8,268 bases of DNA from a bacterium (lineage in GTDB: Bacteria > UBA3054): the NCBI GenBank assembly GCA_017538635.1, contig JAFYIM010000522.1:1-8268 (forward strand). The letters are read 5' to 3'. Below are positions 1 to 7,353 of this stretch, in pieces. The position numbers were made by a program, and so were the translations under genes. Every line of letters starts with the position of its first letter. The first letter of the stretch is position 1. The notes under the pieces were generated by a model that saw nothing but the letters and a program-made list of their open reading frames with translations, searched no databases and was not told the DNA's origin.

Positions 1-1500
1 GACGGCGAAGAGATCGGCGCCAAAGAAAAGAGCCTTTTGCTTGCGAGATCCCTTACTCTGGAGGAAGGCGAACACGAACTCGTAACCCAGGCTCTTAAGC
101 CGAACGAGACAGTTGCGGCGGTCGTCACCAACACAGTTACCGCAGCCGTGATCGATCCCGAGGTCTTCCTGGAAGAAGTTGGAAGGGAGGGGACGACCGT
201 CACTTATTCTCCCAGAGCGATACTTCATGCGCCGGGAGAGGCGGAAGTCCGCTTCAACTGGGACGAGGGCGTAGGCTGGACGATCTGGCAATCACCCGCC
301 GAAGTGACTCATACCTTCAAAGCCGACCGCACCTACCTCGTCCAGTGCCAGATCAGGGCTTACGGCAAGGAGAACGCAACCTCCACCCGCTTCAGCCCGG
401 AAGATCCTCTGAGCGTCAAAGCAACTTTTGAGAACGGCGAAAAAGAATATTCGGTCTCCTCGGGCGCCAGCGCGAACGTAAGCGCGACAAAAGTCGGGGA
501 GTGCGACATCGTTTGGCGCGAGAATTTCTCCAATCCTCAGCTCGGCCTCATAGAAGACGCTTCCGCCGCCTCCTTCTCGGTGACGCCCGAAAAGCCGGGC
601 ACCTACTGCTTCCTCTGCTACGCCCAGAACGACAAGGCCATCAGCGCGCCAGCTGTTCTTACCCTCAACGTAACGAAGGAAACGGAAGCCTTAGACCTTT
701 GCGGTTCCCTTGCCGGCGTAGTCGTGACCAACACCATCTACGGCTGCGACACCACGGGCGAATGCATCCTCCGCGCCGTGGGCAAAAACTACGCGCTATC
801 AGTTTCCAACGAATTTGACGGCACCTTCATTTTGGAAGGCCTGCCCTACGGGCCCGTTTCGCTCTGCCTTTCCAGCGATCGCTATGCCGGACTTGTTTAC
901 GATACCGTGATCTCCAACGAGTTTCAGGTCGTAACTCTGGAAGCGGAAGATCTAACCGGCAGCGGCATAATATACGCCCAGTTGGCCGACAACCGTTCCA
1001 AATTGCCCATAAAGGGCGCTTTTGTCACCGCAGGGTCAAAGACAGGCACCACCACCGACAAGGGCCGTTCTACGGCTCTTACGCTGCCCTACGGCGAATA
1101 TGTCATGACAGTCGAGATTCCCGGCAGGGACATTGTCGTTGAGAGCGTTTCCCCGGAAGCCAGGGCCAAGACCTATGACGTAGAAAGCGAAGGATACTCG
1201 CCCTTCGTCCACGGTTTCCTCTACGGCACCGGCGGCGAGACCGTGAAAGCCGGCACCATCCAGGTGCTTTCCGATCTTACGAAGAACATCGTTGATCGTC
1301 ACAGTATGAACGGCGAGCCTTTCTATTTCATCGGCCTTACGCCCGGACACCCCGTGACGCTGCGCTACCGCCTCGACGGTTACGACAACGAGAACTACAG
1401 CATAAGTTCCGATTCTATCGTCGAGCACGATGTCGTTTTGACTCCGGAACCGGCTCTCATAGCGCTTATAGCGCTTCTTCTTGCGCTGAAATGGCGAAGA
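1..1500 (+). repeat. Diverged direct duplicate, copy 1 (paralogous C-terminal module)
   Basis: The encoded 500 residues align colinearly with residues 1049-1551 encoded at 5827-7335. In the best stretch (residues 79-119 here against 1127-1167 there) 26 of 41 positions are identical by my count. The DNA is visibly diverged, so this is an old duplication and not a recent repeat. Confidence 0.85.
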
Positions 1501-1503
1501 TAA
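1..1503 (+). CDS. C-terminal 500 residues of a large PEP-CTERM-like surface protein (5' truncated by the window)
   Basis: The frame is open from base 1 to the TAA at 1501-1503. A TTG at 37 is the first possible start codon, but it is not the real start: residues encoded before it already align with the paralogue at 2683-7338 (residue 1, Asp, matches Asp1049 there). Numbering from base 1, a PKD-like beta-sandwich lies at about 65-125 (FNWD at 85-88, HTF, VQCQIR), an Ig-like domain at about 137-225, and three carboxypeptidase-regulatory-like or Cna-B-like beta domains at about 231-300, 320-385 and 400-480. The end is a sorting signal with Pro-Glu-Pro at 482-484, a leucine/alanine-rich segment and a KWRR tail. 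No catalytic domain is visible in this part, so the activity, if any, lies upstream of the window. By analogy with the paralogue, the missing N-terminus may carry a signal peptide and a metalloprotease domain; that is inference. The last 13 bases overlap the esterase gene. Confidence 0.88.
   Translation, partial: DGEEIGAKEKSLLLARSLTLEEGEHELVTQALKPNETVAAVVTNTVTAAVIDPEVFLEEVGREGTTVTYSPRAILHAPGEAEVRFNWDEGVGWTIWQSPAEVTHTFKADRTYLVQCQIRAYGKENATSTRFSPEDPLSVKATFENGEKEYSVSSGASANVSATKVGECDIVWRENFSNPQLGLIEDASAASFSVTPEKPGTYCFLCYAQNDKAISAPAVLTLNVTKETEALDLCGSLAGVVVTNTIYGCDTTGECILRAVGKNYALSVSNEFDGTFILEGLPYGPVSLCLSSDRYAGLVYDTVISNEFQVVTLEAEDLTGSGIIYAQLADNRSKLPIKGAFVTAGSKTGTTTDKGRSTALTLPYGEYVMTVEIPGRDIVVESVSPEARAKTYDVESEGYSPFVHGFLYGTGGETVKAGTIQVLSDLTKNIVDRHSMNGEPFYFIGLTPGHPVTLRYRLDGYDNENYSISSDSIVEHDVVLTPEPALIALIALLLALKWRR
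1441..1500 (+). other. PEP-CTERM-like sorting signal of the truncated surface protein
   Basis: The codons give Thr-Pro-Glu-Pro, then about 12 hydrophobic residues (ALIALIALLLAL), then Lys-Trp-Arg-Arg and stop. This is the tripartite layout of PEP-CTERM signals, which in known systems are recognised by an exosortase in the inner membrane. The first position is Thr rather than the usual Val, and the basic tail is short. No exosortase gene is in the window. Confidence 0.75.
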
Positions 1504-2660
1504 ACCTTTTCATATTTTTCTTTTTTTCTGCCTCGCTACTTTTAGGCGGCGGGACTGACGGCCTTGCCACCTACGGCGAGGTGGAGAATTTCTTTAAGTC
1601 GAAAGGTTCCACAAACGCTTTTTACGAGGCGATGGATGTCATGAAAGCGCGGCATCCTTTTAATTTCTCGCCTGAATACAAGCAGGCGGTGGCCGCGCAT
1701 TTCGCCGAGATCACCAATTTCAACGCCACGATGAAGCCCAGCTGGCTCTACCGCACCCAGGCGCTCGCGGCCAAGACTTTCGGACCCAAGAAACTTTTCG
1801 CCAAACCGGCGGATAAATTGAAGAGCAAGCTGGACAAGAAGACCAGCTGGAAGGAGACCTACGCTCCCAAGTGGCTGAGAGTCATAAAGGACGTGGAATC
1901 TCTGCCGCTCCCCGACGGAAGGCACTGTGAGATCATAAGGCAGAAGAAGGGAAACGGCAAGGCGCTGCTTTACTGTCACGGCGGCGGCATGATATTGCCG
2001 CCTATGCTGCAGCATTGGAATCTGGCTCTTTATTTTCTTCAGAAAGGGGAGAGGGATATTTGGTTCCCGGATTATCCCTTGCTGCCGGATACGGACATGT
2101 ACCGTTCCACCACGACCTGCTTCGAAGCTTACAAGGAGATGCTGAAAGTTTACAAGCCGGAGGACATTGCCTTCTTCGGAGAGTCTGCGGGCTGCGCCCT
2201 ATGTCTGACCGTCTGCTTCAGGGCCAGGGACAACAAATTGCCGCTGCCCAAACGCCTCTTCCTCTTTTCTCCGGCGCACATTGATATCAGCGAGGAGAAC
2301 TGCAGGGAGGAAATGGCGACCCTGGCGCCCGACGATATCCTGATACCTTTGCAGCTCATCGACAATCTCAACGTTTTCCTGCGTCCCGGCGAGGCTGCCA
2401 CACACAACGAGTGCGACCCTTATCACGGGGATCTTGAAGGCTTCCCGCCCATGGACATCTTCACCGGAAGCAAGGAGGTCTTCTCCTCGCATGCCACGCG
2501 TTTTTACGAACTGGCGAAGCGCAAGGGGATAGACGCCACGCTCTTCATCGGCAAAAGCGTCATGCACGCCTGGATCCTCATGCCGGTCGGCAAAGAGAGT
2601 TTGGAAGTCAGGGAAATGATAGCCGAAAAACTTAAGAATGATAAAATAGACAATAGATAA
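1491..2660 (+). CDS. Predicted secreted alpha/beta-hydrolase (HSL-type esterase/lipase)
   Basis: This 389-residue protein probably hydrolyses ester bonds of small acyl or acetyl substrates; the natural substrate cannot be read from the sequence. The family marks of hormone-sensitive-lipase-type esterases are present: an oxyanion-hole motif HGGG at 163-166 after a beta strand (ALLYC), the nucleophile elbow GESAG at 230-234 with Ser232, and a C-terminal His359 in VMHAW. The acid is probably Glu329 in GSKEV, where most members have Asp. Residues 1-26 form a likely Sec signal peptide: Lys3, a hydrophobic run IFFFFSASLLLGG, and possible cleavage after GLA. There is no lipobox cysteine, so it is probably not a lipoprotein. 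About 130 residues lie before the hydrolase core and are not recognised. The ATG at 1491 is chosen because it is the only start that keeps the signal peptide. It overlaps the previous gene by 13 bases and has no good Shine-Dalgarno sequence, so translational coupling is likely. The activity class is fairly sure; the export is likely. Confidence 0.87.
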   Translation: MAKINLFIFFFFSASLLLGGGTDGLATYGEVENFFKSKGSTNAFYEAMDVMKARHPFNFSPEYKQAVAAHFAEITNFNATMKPSWLYRTQALAAKTFGPKKLFAKPADKLKSKLDKKTSWKETYAPKWLRVIKDVESLPLPDGRHCEIIRQKKGNGKALLYCHGGGMILPPMLQHWNLALYFLQKGERDIWFPDYPLLPDTDMYRSTTTCFEAYKEMLKVYKPEDIAFFGESAGCALCLTVCFRARDNKLPLPKRLFLFSPAHIDISEENCREEMATLAPDDILIPLQLIDNLNVFLRPGEAATHNECDPYHGDLEGFPPMDIFTGSKEVFSSHATRFYELAKRKGIDATLFIGKSVMHAWILMPVGKESLEVREMIAEKLKNDKIDNR

Positions 2661-2670
2661 TAAACAATCA

Positions 2671-2675
2671 AAGGA
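2671..2675 (+). promoter_or_regulatory. Shine-Dalgarno sequence for the metalloprotease gene
   Basis: AAGGA lies 7 bases before the ATG at 2683 in a 22-base A-rich gap. It supports that start, as does the immediate signal peptide. No convincing promoter hexamer pair was seen in or just before the gap. Confidence 0.65.
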
Positions 2676-2682
2676 TAGAAAA

Positions 2683-5600
2683 ATGAAAAAAGCACTCTGG
2701 TTCAGCTCCCTGCTGGCGGTTTTCGCCGCAATATCTTTCGCGACTCCGCCGAAGGACATTCTGACCGTTGACCTGACTTGTCAGGAGCCGCCCACCATAA
2801 CTGGCGGCTATGAAAGGGACATTACCAAGCTTCAGGATTCCGATCTGCCGCAGCAGATCGAAGCGCTGGAAGTGGGGGACACAATATTCTTCAATTCCCC
2901 GGACGGCGTTTTCACTGGTAAATGCACTGTGGCCTACCGCGACATCAACTTGGTGGAAGTCAGGGCGGGATATTTCCAGCCCCGCAACAACGGCTACAAC
3001 GAGATCTGGCGTTTCACTTCCGACCAGGATCAGATGCTGGGACAGGTGGACTACACTTACCTGAACCATGAATACGCCATACTTTACAACGACAAGACCA
3101 AGAAGCTTACGGCTCTGGAACCGAACACCAAAAACTTCACCTGCGGCGGCTGCGACGGCCCCATCGACGACATTATCGCCCGCGACGGCGTGCAGCAGAT
3201 AATGAGCAAGGTCGAGGCCGAACAATACTACACCAACGACTGGCAGTGCGACGAGTATGTGACGCAGAACTACATGATCGTCTATACCAAGGAAGCTATG
3301 GAAGAGGCGAAGTCCAGGGGAGGCATCAACAACGTCCTGGCCCAGGGCATCGTTCTGGGAACGCTGGTGCTTAGCAACAGCCACGTGAGATCCTGCTTCA
3401 ACCTCGTGCATTCCCAGCTCGTCGATTATCCCAATCCTGTCGGCGAGATCTGCAATTCCAGTTTGGCCTTAAGCAGCCTGTGCAACTCCAGGAACGGCCT
3501 TGAACAGATCGAGCAGCTGAGAGCCCGCTACGGCGCCGACATGTGCTCCATCGCCGTTTTGATGCCGACCTACACCGGCCTTGCCTACGTGTCAGGCGGC
3601 GTCAGTGGCAGCGAAAGTTCCGCCAACAACTGCATGGACGTGAACTTCGTCAACACCACCGGCTGGATCCACGAGGACGGCCACAACATGGGCGGCCAGC
3701 ACTATGACGAGACCGGAACCAGCGGCGGCGGCCTCTTCGGCCACAGCCACGGCTGCCACAACACGCCTCCCGGGGCGCCCATGGAGTACGGTTCCATCAT
3801 GGCCAGATCCAACGGCATTTTCAACTATTACAGCTCCACAAATATTTACTACGACGGCGTTCCCATCTCCACTAATCTGAAATGCCAGGTGGCCCTGACC
3901 TGGGAGAAGACGCGCCGCTACGCCGCGCGCTACCGTTCTGTGCCTTACCACGCGGCCGGTGACATGCTTTTGCATGAGAGCTTCAATTATCCAATCGGCA
4001 GCGGTCTGATGTTCAAGGAAGGCGGCTGCGGTTTCGCCTCCCCCTGGTACTCCTGCCTTTCCAACATCTTCTACATCCAGGACAGGGACCTGGGCGACGA
4101 CTCCGCTATGCACGAAGGCGGAAGCTTAAGGATCTGCAACGAAGGAAATGAGACGGCCACCACCAGGCGCTTCATCAACTGGATGAAATATTCTCCCGCC
4201 TCTCTTACCACGCTCGCTGGACATGACATCTGGCTCTCAGTCTGGGCCGATATGGACGAATCGTCCGAAAGTTACGGCTACGGCGGTTTCAGGTTCGGCG
4301 GTTCCTATGAATGCTTCTCATTCTACAGGGACGGTGAGGTCAACGTGTTCGATTTCGGCACCGGCTACAAGCACCAATTTGGAACGCCGGCGCACTATTT
4401 GGCCCGCTGCACGATAACGACCAACGACACGGGATACGCTTACACGGACGTCTATATGTGGGTGAATCCGGATATGACCAGCGAACCAATTGAGAGCGAC
4501 GCGGTCTTCCACAAATACGGCTACTCTTACTGGGGCTCCAACTTCTCCAGTATTTATATTTACGCGCCGTCTGGCTTCAAGGCGACCTTCGACGAATTCT
4601 GCCTGGGCTACACCTTCGATTCCGTCAAAAACAGGGCCGTGCCTTACGGCTTTGTCAGCATGAACGGCGACGACAAGATAAGATTGCGCTGGCGCAACAC
4701 CACAAAAGGCAACGTCACTTTGTGGCGCAACACGGCGGAAGATCTTGCCACTGCTGAAAAGCTGAGGGAAGGGGACAGCACCTTCCAGGCTTATGACGAT
4801 TCCGCTGCTACTCCCGGCCAGACTTACTATTACTGGCTGACCGGCGATTTCCCGACTCCCGAGCCCCGCAAAGCGGTGAGAGGCATTCCCGACGTCAGTG
4901 CGGAATGCAACGGCGAATACACGATCGGCCAGGGTCAGCCGGCGCATCTTTCTGCTGAAGGCTCTAAGGGCTACATGCCGACCGTCAGATGGATCGTCGG
5001 ACACGACATGACGCTTTTTAGTACCAACTTCTACTACTACGACTACAAGGACGACCAGATCTATTGGCCCGGTGATTACAACGTCGAGATGAGGGTGACG
5101 GACAGGGCGTTCAGGACGGTCATCTGCACCAACTACACTGTTCTGCACGTCACCAACGCCTATCCGCACGTCGCCATCTGGAGCGAAGCGGAGACCAGGA
5201 TGGTCAACCTGCCGCAGATCTTCAGCGCCGCTCCTACGGACCCAGGTATCCACGACGCCCTTGATATCCGCTGGAATTTCGGCGACGGCACGGGATATTC
5301 CGACTGGACGAACTTTTACTTCGCAAGCCACACCTTCACTTCGGCCGGTACCTTCAACGTTGCCTGCCAGGTCAGGGACAACTACGGCGCCGTGACAGAA
5401 ACCGTTATCGAACACGTCATAGACGGTGCGGAGGCCAGGCCGCATGTTCCGGACACCGTAACGCTTGAGAACGGGCGCAGCGCCGTGCTGCTCCTCACGA
5501 ACCCCGGTTCGGTCAGCTGCGATTTCAGTACGGTCAACATTTTCGAATCGCTGACGATCTCCCCAAACTCCGGAACGATTAATCCGGGAGCGGACGGCTG

Positions 5601-7338
5601 CGTGCCTGTAATTGTGGAAGTCAATCCTCTGAAGACCGGAGGATTGGAGAAGAATTACAACATCTCCGTCATCGTGGATTCCGTCACCAACAACGTTTTG
5701 GTGAAAGTTCCGAAGGTCGAAACACCTCACGTCAACATCAATGGTCCTTACGCGGCGGAACAGGGCTTCCCGGTCTATCTTGACGGCAGCGGCACGATGG
5801 GCGGTTACAAATACCGCTGGCTGCTTGACGGACTTGAGATCTCTGGCCCTTCCGACAGCTTTATGGGAGAATTCCTCGCCGACGTTACGCCCGGCGAATA
5901 CACGCTGACGCTCAACGTTGAGAAAGCCAACGGCGTGGTGCTTTCCTCCGCCGAGACGAACCTATTTGTCAGGGACACTTATCCCGCCGTTTATCTGGAG
6001 GCCGAAAACCGCGGAAACGGGACGGTCGTCTATACGCCCTATGTCGTCCAGCCGGTGGGCGACGAAGCTCAGGTAAGGTTCAACTGGGACAACGATTCCG
6101 GCTGGACTGTCTGGCAGGATGTGGACAGCGTTTCGCACACTTTCCCGGGAGACAGGACGTATTACGTGCAGTGCCAGGTCAGGGATTCCGCCGGCAACAT
6201 AAACGGCACGGCCATATTGTTCGACCCCGCCAACACGCTTGAGGTCAAGGCCTCTTTCGCGGATTCCCAGAAGGAATACACCGTGGCTGCCGGCAAGGAA
6301 GTCGTGATGAAGGCCGATTTCTTCCTCGGCAAAAAAGTGATCTGGCGCAAACTGCCCGGTTTCGGCGGTCCTGTCGCACTCTCAGGCAGCGAAGGCACGG
6401 AAGTGACCTGCCGCCCGCAGTACGCCGGCACGTACTATTTCGCGGCCTACGCCGCGAACGACACGGCTGTTTCCGCGCCCCAGATCCTGAAGCTTAACGT
6501 TACAAAAGATGATTCGGCGCAGAACACCACCTTCGCAATAGGCGGCGTTTTGACGACCAACACTTTCTTCGGCAACGGCTTTTTGGGAGACGCTCTTGTA
6601 AGGGCGGTGGGCGAGGATTTCGCCTTCGCGGTCTCCAACACTACGGACGGAATATTTGTCTTCGACGCCGTGCCGGCCGGGAAAGTTTATCTTTCCGTTT
6701 ACAAGGACGGCTACGAGGGAAGGGCGCTGGAAGTCGATCTGACGGACGGCTCGAAGAGCGTGGTCATCCCCTGCGAGGCCAACGAATCCAAGGGCTTCGT
6801 TTACGCCAAGGTCTCCGACTCTTCGTCCTTCTTCCCGGTGGTGGGAGCTGAGGCAAGAGTCGCGAACACATTTGCTTCCGTTACTGAACAGGGCCGCACC
6901 ACGGCTTTGACGCTGCAGTACGGCGAGCATATCCTGACCGTGAGGGGCGAAGGTCGGAAGCAGTATGTCACCAACATCGTGGTCTCGACCGGCACTCCCA
7001 CTTATCCCGTCTATCTCGACGGTTATTCTCCCTACATCATGGGCTTCCTCTACGGTACGGGCAACGAGATCGTGACCAACGCTCAGATCCAGGTCGTTTC
7101 CGAAAAGACCCAGAACATAGTGCAGCGTTACAATATGAGCGGCCTGCCGTTCTACACTATCCATCTCGGACCGCAGCAGAGGACCAGCCTGCGCGTCAGG
7201 CCGGTAAACTACGACAATCAGAACTATTCCTTCACGCCGGAAGGCTCCTGCTACAAGGACTTCGTCCTGACTCCGGAACCCTCTCTCGTCGCACTCTTAA
7301 TTTTGGCTGCGCTTTTTGCGAAACGCCGTAACTCATAA
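2683..7338 (+). CDS. Giant secreted metzincin-clan zinc metalloprotease with PKD, Ig-like and PEP-CTERM-like regions
   Basis: This 1551-residue protein begins with a Sec signal peptide (MKKALWFSSLLAVFAAISFA, residues 1-20). A propeptide-like region at about 21-190 carries Cys154 and Cys157. The reprolysin-like catalytic domain at about 193-418 has the zinc site HEDGHNMGGQH (His330, Glu331, His334, His340) and a Met-turn Met373 in YGSIM. A lectin-like or LamG-like domain follows at about 427-646, then a fibronectin-III-like domain at about 654-735. PKD or PKD-like domains are at about 738-825, 828-912 (classic NFGDGT...AGTFNV..QVRD) and 1015-1098, with an unassigned Ig-like segment at about 920-1010. 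The last 503 residues match the truncated protein at the window start: a PKD-like domain (about 1100-1175), an Ig-like domain (1186-1275), three carboxypeptidase-regulatory-like domains (1281-1362, 1369-1434, 1450-1527) and a sorting signal. It probably cleaves proteins outside the cell or at the envelope. The clan is sure; the family (M12B-like or M72-like) is tentative. Confidence 0.9.
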   Translation: MKKALWFSSLLAVFAAISFATPPKDILTVDLTCQEPPTITGGYERDITKLQDSDLPQQIEALEVGDTIFFNSPDGVFTGKCTVAYRDINLVEVRAGYFQPRNNGYNEIWRFTSDQDQMLGQVDYTYLNHEYAILYNDKTKKLTALEPNTKNFTCGGCDGPIDDIIARDGVQQIMSKVEAEQYYTNDWQCDEYVTQNYMIVYTKEAMEEAKSRGGINNVLAQGIVLGTLVLSNSHVRSCFNLVHSQLVDYPNPVGEICNSSLALSSLCNSRNGLEQIEQLRARYGADMCSIAVLMPTYTGLAYVSGGVSGSESSANNCMDVNFVNTTGWIHEDGHNMGGQHYDETGTSGGGLFGHSHGCHNTPPGAPMEYGSIMARSNGIFNYYSSTNIYYDGVPISTNLKCQVALTWEKTRRYAARYRSVPYHAAGDMLLHESFNYPIGSGLMFKEGGCGFASPWYSCLSNIFYIQDRDLGDDSAMHEGGSLRICNEGNETATTRRFINWMKYSPASLTTLAGHDIWLSVWADMDESSESYGYGGFRFGGSYECFSFYRDGEVNVFDFGTGYKHQFGTPAHYLARCTITTNDTGYAYTDVYMWVNPDMTSEPIESDAVFHKYGYSYWGSNFSSIYIYAPSGFKATFDEFCLGYTFDSVKNRAVPYGFVSMNGDDKIRLRWRNTTKGNVTLWRNTAEDLATAEKLREGDSTFQAYDDSAATPGQTYYYWLTGDFPTPEPRKAVRGIPDVSAECNGEYTIGQGQPAHLSAEGSKGYMPTVRWIVGHDMTLFSTNFYYYDYKDDQIYWPGDYNVEMRVTDRAFRTVICTNYTVLHVTNAYPHVAIWSEAETRMVNLPQIFSAAPTDPGIHDALDIRWNFGDGTGYSDWTNFYFASHTFTSAGTFNVACQVRDNYGAVTETVIEHVIDGAEARPHVPDTVTLENGRSAVLLLTNPGSVSCDFSTVNIFESLTISPNSGTINPGADGCVPVIVEVNPLKTGGLEKNYNISVIVDSVTNNVLVKVPKVETPHVNINGPYAAEQGFPVYLDGSGTMGGYKYRWLLDGLEISGPSDSFMGEFLADVTPGEYTLTLNVEKANGVVLSSAETNLFVRDTYPAVYLEAENRGNGTVVYTPYVVQPVGDEAQVRFNWDNDSGWTVWQDVDSVSHTFPGDRTYYVQCQVRDSAGNINGTAILFDPANTLEVKASFADSQKEYTVAAGKEVVMKADFFLGKKVIWRKLPGFGGPVALSGSEGTEVTCRPQYAGTYYFAAYAANDTAVSAPQILKLNVTKDDSAQNTTFAIGGVLTTNTFFGNGFLGDALVRAVGEDFAFAVSNTTDGIFVFDAVPAGKVYLSVYKDGYEGRALEVDLTDGSKSVVIPCEANESKGFVYAKVSDSSSFFPVVGAEARVANTFASVTEQGRTTALTLQYGEHILTVRGEGRKQYVTNIVVSTGTPTYPVYLDGYSPYIMGFLYGTGNEIVTNAQIQVVSEKTQNIVQRYNMSGLPFYTIHLGPQQRTSLRVRPVNYDNQNYSFTPEGSCYKDFVLTPEPSLVALLILAALFAKRRNS
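3670..3702 (+). other. Zinc-binding active site of the metalloprotease
   Basis: The codons encode HEDGHNMGGQH, the HExxHxxGxxH signature of metzincins: His330, His334 and His340 bind zinc and Glu331 is the general base. The residue after the third His is Tyr341, followed by Asp342; in many reprolysin-like enzymes Asp follows directly. The Met-turn methionine is encoded at 3799-3801, 33 residues downstream. Confidence 0.93.
5269..5400 (+). other. Best-conserved PKD domain core in the metalloprotease
   Basis: Residues 863-906 show the PKD hallmarks in order: WNFGDGTG, then SHTF, then AGTFNVACQVRDNYG. PKD domains are extracellular beta-sandwich spacers or binding modules in secreted hydrolases. 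A diverged copy of the same pattern (FNWD...SHTF...YYVQCQVRD) occurs at residues 1133-1168, so this module was probably duplicated within the protein. Confidence 0.8.
5827..7335 (+). repeat. Diverged direct duplicate, copy 2 (paralogous C-terminal module)
   Basis: This is the partner of the copy at 1-1500, in the same orientation. It covers half of a PKD-like domain, a further PKD-like domain, an Ig-like domain, three carboxypeptidase-regulatory-like domains and the sorting signal. Homology on the other copy runs to the window edge, so the true repeat is probably longer. Confidence 0.85.
7270..7335 (+). other. PEP-CTERM-like sorting signal of the metalloprotease
   Basis: Thr1530-Pro-Glu-Pro1533 is followed by a hydrophobic segment (SLVALLILAALFA) and Lys-Arg-Arg-Asn-Ser at the C-terminus. 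It matches the signal at the end of the truncated paralogue and predicts exosortase-dependent sorting to the envelope or outer surface. Confidence 0.77.
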
Positions 7339-7342
7339 CTTT

Positions 7343-7348
7343 AAGGAG
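7343..7348 (+). promoter_or_regulatory. Shine-Dalgarno sequence for the OsmC-family gene
   Basis: AAGGAG lies 5 bases before the ATG at 7354, within the 15-base gap after the metalloprotease stop codon. It is the strongest ribosome binding site in the window and fixes this start. Confidence 0.8.
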
Positions 7349-7353
7349 CAAAA

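Noticed and set aside
37..39. TTG as the start codon of the first gene
   Set aside because: Residues encoded at 1-36 already align with the paralogue (DGEEI against DGLEI), so the gene begins before the window.
1461..1475. AGCGC-TTATA-GCGCT inverted repeat just before the esterase start, as a regulatory hairpin
   Set aside because: The stem is only 5 base pairs and the sequence is explained by repeated Ala-Leu-Ile codons in the sorting-signal helix. The T-rich stretch after it encodes the hydrophobic core of the esterase signal peptide.
2626..2682. AT-rich stretch at the end of the esterase gene as a promoter for the protease gene
   Set aside because: It contains TATAAT-like pieces such as GATAAA, but I found no -35 hexamer at proper spacing, and the 22-base gap suits an operon. 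A weak internal promoter cannot be excluded.
2668..3411. A 247-codon open frame on the minus strand across the start of the protease gene
   Set aside because: It is an antisense shadow. The plus-strand frame has a signal peptide, a ribosome binding site and a clear protease domain; the reverse frame has no family features.
4855..4869. Internal Thr-Pro-Glu-Pro-Arg-Lys (residues 725-730) in the protease as a second sorting signal
   Set aside because: No hydrophobic segment follows it. It is a linker between the fibronectin-III-like and PKD-like regions.
4318..5730. A 470-codon open frame on the minus strand, opposite the protease gene
   Set aside because: It lies wholly inside a well-supported gene and is rich in Arg, Val, Asp and Gly in a pattern typical of antisense reading of a GC-rich coding strand. 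It has no recognisable motif and no ribosome binding site that I could see.
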